Below, piece after piece: positions 39,965-45,888 of a stretch of 45,888 bases of DNA (the first letter of the stretch is position 1; each line of letters starts with the position of its first letter). Made by a program: the position numbers and the translations under genes. The DNA is from Gammaproteobacteria bacterium. Its GTDB lineage: Bacteria; Pseudomonadota; Gammaproteobacteria; Steroidobacterales; Steroidobacteraceae. A model generated the notes under the pieces. That model saw nothing but the letters and a program-made list of their open reading frames with translations, was not told the DNA's origin and ran no database searches. The stretch spans positions 1-45,888 of the forward strand of contig VBNH01000045.1 of assembly GCA_005878095.1 (NCBI GenBank), written 5' to 3'.

Positions 39965-39987
39965 CCATGAAGACCTCGTCGGAACAA
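39959..39987 (-). promoter_or_regulatory. rpsB-tsf sigma-70 promoter
   Basis: On the minus strand TTGTTC (39987-39982), a 17-bp spacer and TATAAA (39964-39959) form a good housekeeping promoter. Initiation near 39952 gives a leader of about 130 nt before the rpsB ATG. The -10 overlaps a plus-strand TTTATA that may serve map. Confidence 0.75.
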
Positions 39988-40048
39988 TGTCTTACGCTGC
40001 CCGCGACACCCCCTTGGCTTAAGGCGCCGCGACCCCATCTCGCAACCC

Positions 40049-40819
40049 ATGCAAGTCACCATCAAGACCCCCGAGGAACAGGCGAAGATGCGCACCGCCG
40101 GGCGCCTCGCAGCCGAGGTGCTCGACATGATCGCGGAGCACGTGGTGCCGGGGGTGACGACCGAGGAGCTCGACCGCCTCTGCCACGACTATATCGTCAA
40201 CGTGCAGCGCTCGGTGCCGGCGAACCTCAACTACCGCGGCTTTCCCAAGACCATCTGTACCTCGGTGAACCACGTGGTCTGCCACGGCATTCCGAATGAC
40301 AAGCGCCTGAAGGCCGGGGACATCGTCAACATCGACGTCACCGTGATCCGCGACGGATTCCACGGCGACACCAGCCGCATGTACCTGGTGGGCAAGGCGC
40401 CAGCGCACGCGCAACGCCTCTCCGAGACCTGTTTCGCCGCCATGTGGCGCGGTATCGAGGCGGTGCGTCCGGGCGCGCGCCTGGGCGACATCGGTCACGC
40501 CATCCAGAGCTTCGTCGAGGAAAACGACTACTCGGTGGTGCGCGAGTACTGCGGCCATGGCATCGGGCGTGTCTATCACGAGGACCCGCAGGTGCTGCAC
40601 TACGGCGAGCCCGGCACCGGGCTCGAGCTCAAGGCGGGCATGACCTTCACCATCGAGCCCATGGTGAACGCGGGCAAGCGCCACGTGCGCCTGCTCCCCG
40701 ACGGCTGGACCGTCATCACCAAGGACCATTCCCTGTCCGCGCAGTGGGAACACACCGTGCTGGTCACCGACACCGGGTTCGACGTGCTGACCCTTCCCGC
40801 GAACGGGGCGCAGCAATAG
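40049..40819 (+). CDS. map: Methionine aminopeptidase, type I
   Basis: A 256-residue dimetal enzyme that removes the initiator Met from nascent proteins. The five metal ligands are visible: Asp in NIDVTVIRDG, Asp in FHGDTSRMY, His in YCGHGIGRVYHEDP, Glu in FTIEPMVNAG and Glu in QWEHTVLVT. NYRGFPKTICTSVNHVVCHG is the type I substrate segment. Length is standard (E. coli 264). It is divergent from rpsB, the classical arrangement, and leads into glnD 11 bp downstream. Confidence 0.98.
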   Translation: MQVTIKTPEEQAKMRTAGRLAAEVLDMIAEHVVPGVTTEELDRLCHDYIVNVQRSVPANLNYRGFPKTICTSVNHVVCHGIPNDKRLKAGDIVNIDVTVIRDGFHGDTSRMYLVGKAPAHAQRLSETCFAAMWRGIEAVRPGARLGDIGHAIQSFVEENDYSVVREYCGHGIGRVYHEDPQVLHYGEPGTGLELKAGMTFTIEPMVNAGKRHVRLLPDGWTVITKDHSLSAQWEHTVLVTDTGFDVLTLPANGAQQ

Positions 40820-40830
40820 TTGCGCGCACG

Positions 40831-43554
40831 ATGGGCGCCTCGGACTCAGAGCTGCTCGAGGAAACGCGCCCCGCCACGTCCCCCGCCGCCTCCTGGCCGC
40901 TGCTGGCGCGACTGCCGCCACAACTCGCCGCCGCGCACGAGCCGGCCGCCTGGCGTGAGCTGCTGCGCCAGGCGCACGAGGAGCTGAAGGCGCGCTTCAT
41001 CGCCGAGGAGCCCGTCGAGCACCTGGTGCACGCGCGCGCGGCGCTCACCGACGCGGCGCTGCGCGAGGCCTGGCGCAGGCACTGCGCCGCGCAGGCGGGG
41101 ACCCTGGTCGCCGTCGGGGGTTACGGACGCGGCGAGCTTCACCCGGCTTCCGACATCGACATCCTGCTGCTGGTGCCGGCTGCGCCGGACGCCGCGGGGA
41201 GCGCGGCCATCGGCACCCTGGTGGCGTTCCTGTGGGACATCGGGCTCGAGGTCGGCCACAGCGTGCGCACCGTGGCGCAGTGCGCCGAGGAATGCGTCGG
41301 CGACGTCGGCGTCATGACGACGCTGCTGGAAGCGCGCCTGCTCGCCGGAGATGCGGCGCTGCTCGCCGCCATGCGCAGCGCGCTCGCACCCGAGCGCATC
41401 TGGCCGGTGAAGCAGTTCTTCGAGGCGAAAGTGCGCGAGCAGGCCGAGCGGCACCTGAAGGCCAACGACACCGCCTACAACCTGGAGCCCAACGTCAAGA
41501 CCGGCCCCGGGGGGCTGCGCGACATCCAGACCATCGCCTGGGTGGCGAAGCGGCACTTCGACGCCGACAGCCTCGATGGCCTGGTGACGCACGGGTTCCT
41601 CACGCTCGCGGAGCTGCGGCGCCTGCAGCAGGCACAGGCGTTTCTGTGGAAGGTGCGCTTTGGCCTGCACACCCTCACCGCGCGTCGCGAGGATCGCCTG
41701 CTGTTCGACTACCAGATCCGCCTCGCCCGGAGCTTCGGTTACGAGGACGCCTCCTACACGCTCGCGGTCGAGCAGTTCATGCAGCGCTACTACCGCACGG
41801 TCATGGACGTGAGCCTGCTGAACGAGCTGCTGCTGCAGCTGTTCCGCGAGGCGATCCTGACCGAGAGCGAGCCGCCGCGGCCGCTGAATGCGCGCTTCCA
41901 GGTGCGCAACGGTTCGCTCGAGGCGGTCAGCGAGGAGGTGTTCGCGCGCACACCCGCAGCGCTCCTGGAGCTGTTCGTGCTGCTGCAGCAGAACGAGGGA
42001 CTCCACGGCGTGCGCGCCTCGACCATGCGCGCGGTGGCGCGCAATCTGTGGCTCATCGACGAGGAGTTCCGCCAGAACCCGCGCCATCACCGCCTGTTCC
42101 TGGAGATCCTGCGCTCGCCGGTGGGCGTCACGCACGAACTGCGGCGCATGAACACCTACGGCGTGCTGGGACGTTACATCCCGGCATTCGGGCGCATCGT
42201 CGGGCGCATGCAGTACGACCTGTTCCATGCCTACACGGTCGATGCGCATACGCTGTTCGTGGTGAGCAACCTGCGCCGCTTCGCGATCCCGCGTTACGAC
42301 CATGAGCTGCCGGAAGCCTCGCGCGTCATGCAGCAGCTGCCGCGCAGCGAAGTCGCCTACCTCGCCGCGCTGTTCCACGACATTGCCAAGGGGCGCGGCG
42401 GCGATCATTCCGAGCTCGGCGCGGTGGACGCGGAGGCGTTCTGTCTCGAGCAGGGCCTGTCTCCGTACGATGCGCGTCTGGTCGCCTGGCTGGTGCGCAA
42501 TCATCTGCAGCTGTCGATCACCTCGCAGAAGCAGGACATCGGCGACCCGCAGGTCATCAACGCCTTCGCGCGCAAGGTCGGCGACGAGACGCACCTCGAT
42601 TACCTGTACGTGCTCACCTGCGCGGACGTGCGCGCCACCAATCCGAAGCTGTGGAACTCCTGGAAGGCATCTCTGTTCCGGGACTTCTACCAGCGCGTGA
42701 AGCGCGCCCTGCGCCGCGGGCTCGAGAGCCCGATCGATCCGGAGCACCTGGTGCGCGAGACCCAGGACGCCGCGCGGCGCCTGCTCATCGAGCGGGGCGT
42801 CAGCGAACGCGACATCGCGGGCGCGTGGACGCGCTTCTCGGCCGGTTATTTCCTGCAGCACTCGCCCGAAGAGATCGCCTGGCATGCACGACTCCTTGCC
42901 GAGCGTGACGCGGCATCCGATGAGCCGCTGGTCGCGCTCGAGCCGCGCAGCGTGCGCGGCACCACCGCGGCGCTGATTTTCACGCGCCCGCGGCGCCATG
43001 GGTTCGCGCGCACCACCGCGGCGCTCGATCAGCTCGGCCTCAACATCGTCGATGCCCGCATCACCCCGACCGGGGATGGCTTCAGTCTCGATCTGTATCA
43101 CCTGCTGGAGGACGACGGCGCGCCGATCACCGACGACGACCGGCAGGTGGAGATCGAGCAGGCACTGTGGGGTTCGCTGCGGGGAGCGGCGGATGCGCCG
43201 TTTGCGGTGTCGCGGCGCGCGCCGCGCCAGGCGCGCATGTTCAACACACCCACCCAGATCGCGCTCAGCGTGGATGAGCGCAACCGCCGCTCGGTGCTCG
43301 AGCTAACCGCAGGCGACCGCCCGGGCCTGCTGTGCGAGGTCGGCAAGGTACTGATGGCGGAGCGCGTCGAGCTGCACGCCGCCAAGATCATGACCGTGGG
43401 CGAGCGCGCCGAGGACGTGTTCTACCTAACCGATTTCGACAACCGCCCGCTCGAGCCGGCGGCCGCCGAGCGGCTGCGCGAGCACCTGGTGCAGGCGCTC
43501 GATGAGCGCCAGGCGGCGCTGCGCGAACCGGCTGCCGGCGCAATGCGCACATGA
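40831..43554 (+). CDS. glnD: Bifunctional PII uridylyltransferase / uridylyl-removing enzyme
   Basis: A 907-residue nitrogen sensor that adds UMP to PII proteins when glutamine is low and removes it when high. The nucleotidyltransferase motif VGGYGRGELHPASDIDILLL (about 93-112) carries the catalytic Asp pair. The HD hydrolase motif is LAALFHDIAKGRGGDHSELG (about 511-530). Two C-terminal ACT domains that sense glutamine begin near RTTAALDQLGLNIVDARI and LELTAGDRPGLLCEVGKVL. I chose the ATG at 40831, 11 nt after the map stop; upstream extension lies in map. The end overlaps dapC as ATGA. Confidence 0.97.
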   Translation: MGASDSELLEETRPATSPAASWPLLARLPPQLAAAHEPAAWRELLRQAHEELKARFIAEEPVEHLVHARAALTDAALREAWRRHCAAQAGTLVAVGGYGRGELHPASDIDILLLVPAAPDAAGSAAIGTLVAFLWDIGLEVGHSVRTVAQCAEECVGDVGVMTTLLEARLLAGDAALLAAMRSALAPERIWPVKQFFEAKVREQAERHLKANDTAYNLEPNVKTGPGGLRDIQTIAWVAKRHFDADSLDGLVTHGFLTLAELRRLQQAQAFLWKVRFGLHTLTARREDRLLFDYQIRLARSFGYEDASYTLAVEQFMQRYYRTVMDVSLLNELLLQLFREAILTESEPPRPLNARFQVRNGSLEAVSEEVFARTPAALLELFVLLQQNEGLHGVRASTMRAVARNLWLIDEEFRQNPRHHRLFLEILRSPVGVTHELRRMNTYGVLGRYIPAFGRIVGRMQYDLFHAYTVDAHTLFVVSNLRRFAIPRYDHELPEASRVMQQLPRSEVAYLAALFHDIAKGRGGDHSELGAVDAEAFCLEQGLSPYDARLVAWLVRNHLQLSITSQKQDIGDPQVINAFARKVGDETHLDYLYVLTCADVRATNPKLWNSWKASLFRDFYQRVKRALRRGLESPIDPEHLVRETQDAARRLLIERGVSERDIAGAWTRFSAGYFLQHSPEEIAWHARLLAERDAASDEPLVALEPRSVRGTTAALIFTRPRRHGFARTTAALDQLGLNIVDARITPTGDGFSLDLYHLLEDDGAPITDDDRQVEIEQALWGSLRGAADAPFAVSRRAPRQARMFNTPTQIALSVDERNRRSVLELTAGDRPGLLCEVGKVLMAERVELHAAKIMTVGERAEDVFYLTDFDNRPLEPAAAERLREHLVQALDERQAALREPAAGAMRT

Positions 43555-44777
43555 ATCCGCACCTCGAGGCCCTGCATCCCTATCCCTTCGAGCGCCTGGC
43601 ACGGCTCAAGGCCGGCATCACCGCGCCGGCGCAGCTTGCGCCCATCGCCATGTCGATCGGCGAGCCGCAGCACCGCCCGCCGGCGTTCCTGCTGGAGGTG
43701 CTGCGCCGTCATCTGGATCGGCTGGGCAGCTATCCGGCGACCGCAGGCCTGCCGGAGCTGCGCGCCGCCTGCGCGGGCTGGCTCACGCGGCGCTACGGAC
43801 TCACCGCCGGGAGCGTCGATGCCGACACCATGGTGCTGCCGGTGAACGGCACACGCGAGGGGCTGTTCGCGTTCGTGCAGGCGGCGGTGGATGGCGCACG
43901 TGCACCGCTCGTCGCCATGCCCAATCCCTTCTACCAGATCTACGAGGGCGCGACGCTCCTGGCCGGCGCGCGCCCCTTTCTGCTGGATACCACGGAGGCG
44001 AACGATTACCTTCCCGACCTCGCCGCGGTGCCCGCGGAAGTGTGGCGGCGCTGCCAGGTGCTGTTTCTGTGCAGTCCCGGAAATCCCACCGGCGCCGTCC
44101 TGCCGCTGTCGCTGCTGCAGCAGGCGCTCAGCCTCGCCGATCGCTACGAGTTCCTCATCGCCGCGGATGAGTGTTACGCGGATATCTACCTCGAGGAGGA
44201 CGCGCCGCCCGCCGGACTCCTGCAGGCAGCCCAAGCGGCCGGCCGCGGGCGCTTCGAGCGCTGCGTGGTGTTTCATAGTCTTTCCAAGCGCTCGAGCGTC
44301 CCGGGCCTGCGCTCCGGGTTCGTGGCCGGCGACCCCGCGATCATGGCGCGCCTGCTGCTGTACCGGACCTACCACGGGAGCGCCATGCCGGTACCGACGC
44401 AGCTCGCCAGCGCCGCGGCGTGGCAGGACGACGCCCATGCGGCAGCCAACCGCCGCATCTACCAGGAGAAGTTCGCGCGCGTGCTGCCGATCCTGACCCC
44501 GCTGATGAACGTTGCGCGGCCCGCAGGCGCGTTTTATCTGTGGCCCCACGTGGGGGGCGATGACGAGCGCTTCACGCGCGAGCTGTTCGCGCGCGAGAAC
44601 CTCACCGTGCTGCCCGGCAGCTACCTCGGCCGCACGGGCGCGGCCGGCAATCCGGGCGCCGGGCGCGTACGTATCTCGCTCGTGCCGGAAGTGGCGCAGT
44701 GCGTGGAGGCGGCGCAGCGCCTGCGCGAATTTCTGCAGGCGCACTGGCCGGCGCGCGGCGCGAGAACGCCCGCATGA
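43551..44777 (+). CDS. dapC: Succinyldiaminopimelate transaminase
   Basis: A 408-residue class I/II PLP aminotransferase of the succinylase branch of lysine and diaminopimelate synthesis. The PLP Lys is in [33 protein letters not shown] and the DECYADIY Asp also mark the fold. The N-terminal [12 protein letters not shown] is typical of DapC. It overlaps glnD and dapD as ATGA at both ends. Confidence in DapC over a general aminotransferase rests on that N-terminus and on dapD next door. Confidence 0.94.
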   Translation: MNPHLEALHPYPFERLARLKAGITAPAQLAPIAMSIGEPQHRPPAFLLEVLRRHLDRLGSYPATAGLPELRAACAGWLTRRYGLTAGSVDADTMVLPVNGTREGLFAFVQAAVDGARAPLVAMPNPFYQIYEGATLLAGARPFLLDTTEANDYLPDLAAVPAEVWRRCQVLFLCSPGNPTGAVLPLSLLQQALSLADRYEFLIAADECYADIYLEEDAPPAGLLQAAQAAGRGRFERCVVFHSLSKRSSVPGLRSGFVAGDPAIMARLLLYRTYHGSAMPVPTQLASAAAWQDDAHAAANRRIYQEKFARVLPILTPLMNVARPAGAFYLWPHVGGDDERFTRELFARENLTVLPGSYLGRTGAAGNPGAGRVRISLVPEVAQCVEAAQRLREFLQAHWPARGARTPA

Positions 44778-45607
44778 GCGATCTCGCCAGCCTCAGATCC
44801 ATCATCGATGCCGCGTACGAACGCCGCGCCGAGCTCAGCGCGAAGAATGTGCCGCCGGAGCTGGACGCGGCGCTGGAGGAGTGCCTGGCGCTGCTCGACA
44901 GCGGCCGGGCGCGGGTTGCCGAGCCGCGCGCCGGCGGCTGGGTGGTCAACGAATGGCTGAAGAAGGCGGTGCTGCTGTCCTTCCGCGCCCGCGATAGCGC
45001 GCCGATGGATGCCGGGTTCACCCGCTTCTACGACAAGGTGCCGCTGAAGTACGCCGCCGCCACGGACGAGCAGTTGCGCGCCGGCGGCGCTCGCATCGTG
45101 CCGCACGCGCTGGTGCGCCGCGGCGCCTACATCGCGCCCAACGTCGTGTTGATGCCGAGTTACGTCAACATCGGCGCCTGGGTCGGCTCCGGAACCATGG
45201 TCGACACCTGGGCGACGGTGGGGTCGTGCGCGCAGATCGGTCGCAACGTGCACCTGTCGGGCGGGGTCGGTATCGGCGGGGTTCTCGAGCCGCTGCAGGC
45301 CAGCCCCACCATCATCGAGGACGATTGCTTCATCGGCGCACGCTCCGAGATCGTCGAGGGCGTCGTGGTCGAAGCGGGCGCGGTGATCTCCATGGGGGTC
45401 TTCATCGGGCAGAGCACCCGCATCTACGACCGCACCACCGGCACGATCCTTCAGGGGCGCGTGCCGGCCGGCTCGGTAGTGGTGTCGGGGACGCTGCCGT
45501 CGGCGGACGGCCTCTACAGCCTCTACTGCGCGGTCATCGTCAAGCGCGTCGACGCACAGACGCGCGCGAAAACCTCCATCAACGATCTGCTGCGCAGCGC
45601 CGAATAG
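44774..45607 (+). CDS. dapD: 2,3,4,5-tetrahydropyridine-2,6-dicarboxylate N-succinyltransferase
   Basis: A 277-residue hexapeptide-repeat acyltransferase, the step before DapC in diaminopimelate synthesis. Helical N-terminal domain ([16 protein letters not shown], and [16 protein letters not shown]), then the beta-helix with [40 protein letters not shown] and [20 protein letters not shown]. Length is standard (E. coli 274). I chose the ATG at 44774, which overlaps the dapC stop as ATGA. It is convergent with pstB across 44 bp. Confidence 0.98.
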   Translation: MSDLASLRSIIDAAYERRAELSAKNVPPELDAALEECLALLDSGRARVAEPRAGGWVVNEWLKKAVLLSFRARDSAPMDAGFTRFYDKVPLKYAAATDEQLRAGGARIVPHALVRRGAYIAPNVVLMPSYVNIGAWVGSGTMVDTWATVGSCAQIGRNVHLSGGVGIGGVLEPLQASPTIIEDDCFIGARSEIVEGVVVEAGAVISMGVFIGQSTRIYDRTTGTILQGRVPAGSVVVSGTLPSADGLYSLYCAVIVKRVDAQTRAKTSINDLLRSAE

Positions 45608-45631
45608 GCCGCGCCTTCGCCGTTGCGGTCG

Positions 45632-45652
45632 CGCAACGTTGCGTGCGTTTTT
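45632..45652 (+). terminator. Weak intrinsic terminator after dapD
   Basis: CGCAACGTTGCG (45632-45643) is a perfect 12-bp palindrome, followed by TGCG and TTTTT (45648-45652). A tetraloop would leave only a 4-bp stem, so termination is uncertain, but its place between convergent dapD and pstB is right for one. Confidence 0.4.
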
Positions 45653-45888
45653 CAGCCGAATCGTCCGGTGATGTAGTCTTCCGTGAGACGGTGGCGCGGG
45701 TTGGTGAACACCCGGTCGGTAGCTCCGATCTCGATCAGCTCCCCGAGATGGAAGTACCCGGTGCGCTGCGACACGCGCGCCGCCTGCTGCATCGAGTGCG
45801 TGACGATCACGATCGCATACTGTCCGCGCAGCTCATCGATCAGATCCTCGATGCGCGCGGTGGCGACGGGATCGAGCGCCGAGCACGG
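45652..45888 (-). CDS. pstB: Phosphate ABC transporter ATP-binding protein PstB, C-terminal part
   Basis: The last 78 codons of PstB, cut by the right edge. PstB is the ATPase of the high-affinity PstSCAB phosphate importer and also signals to PhoR-PhoU. The segment begins inside the Walker B region and D-loop ([19 protein letters not shown]), then the H-loop [15 protein letters not shown], and ends in the near-invariant [10 protein letters not shown]. Such high identity to the PstB tail makes the call secure against other ABC ATPases. Confidence 0.96.
   Translation of the reverse strand, partial: PCSALDPVATARIEDLIDELRGQYAIVIVTHSMQQAARVSQRTGYFHLGELIEIGATDRVFTNPRHRLTEDYITGRFG

Overview
This window is a gene-dense, almost wholly housekeeping segment of a high-GC (about 70% by eye, not computed) gammaproteobacterial chromosome. 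Three conserved blocks point to the Xanthomonadales/Nevskiales/Steroidobacter side of the class: (i) an rpfE-like gene, recJ, prfB and lysS in a row; (ii) pyrG-kdsA-eno ... ftsB-ispD-ispF-truD ... surE-pcm; and (iii) the lipid A/outer-membrane/translation cluster from accA-dnaE to glnD-dapC-dapD. KdsA is of the metal-dependent type, as I remember it for Xanthomonas-like organisms and unlike E. coli or Pseudomonas. The lineage call is inference from gene order and protein sequence; no phylogeny was run.

Layout. 1-1056 (-): start of sdhA preceded by sdhD and sdhC, divergent from ygfZ (1334-2281, +). 2316-7784 (-): rpfE-like, recJ, prfB (with the programmed +1 frameshift) and lysS. 7805-8176 (+): a Mth938-like (DUF498) protein, then a 462-bp gene-free convergent gap with inverted and direct repeats and an AT-rich island. 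8639-13303: pcm, surE, truD, ispF, ispD and ftsB on the minus strand, with an Smr-domain gene in the opposite direction between surE and truD. 13346-15184: a divergent pair of DJ-1/PfpI-superfamily genes, an isonitrile-hydratase-like enzyme and a GlxA-type AraC regulator. 15174-20498 (-): eno, kdsA, pyrG, tilS. 20503-39819 (-): accA, dnaE, rnhB, lpxB, lpxA, fabZ, lpxD, skp, bamA, rseP, dxr, cdsA, uppS, frr, pyrH, tsf, rpsB, listed in reverse order of transcription. 40049-45607 (+): map, glnD, dapC, dapD. 45652-45888 (-): the 3' end of pstB.

How the genes work together. The 20.5-39.8 kb block couples making proteins (rpsB, tsf, frr), UMP for nucleotides and nucleotide sugars (pyrH), membrane phospholipid and isoprenoid carriers (cdsA, dxr, uppS), outer-membrane protein assembly and its stress protease (skp, bamA, rseP), lipid A synthesis (lpxD, fabZ, lpxA, lpxB) and fatty-acid supply (accA). 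IspD, IspF and Dxr are three steps of the same MEP isoprenoid pathway. KdsA supplies Kdo for the lipopolysaccharide core. DapC and DapD feed lysine and peptidoglycan synthesis, next to the nitrogen sensor GlnD. Translational coupling is pervasive: at least ten gene junctions are 4-bp ATGA/GTGA overlaps, and GTG starts are frequent.

I found no tRNA, rRNA, CRISPR array, insertion sequence or prophage, and no convincing new multi-gene system. The items most worth a second look are the 8177-8638 gap, the 105-residue tail on ribosomal protein S2, the rpsB leader with its promoter sharing a -10 with map, the DJ-1/GlxA insertion, and the poorly characterised rpfE-like and DUF498 genes that diverge from a 20-bp gap.
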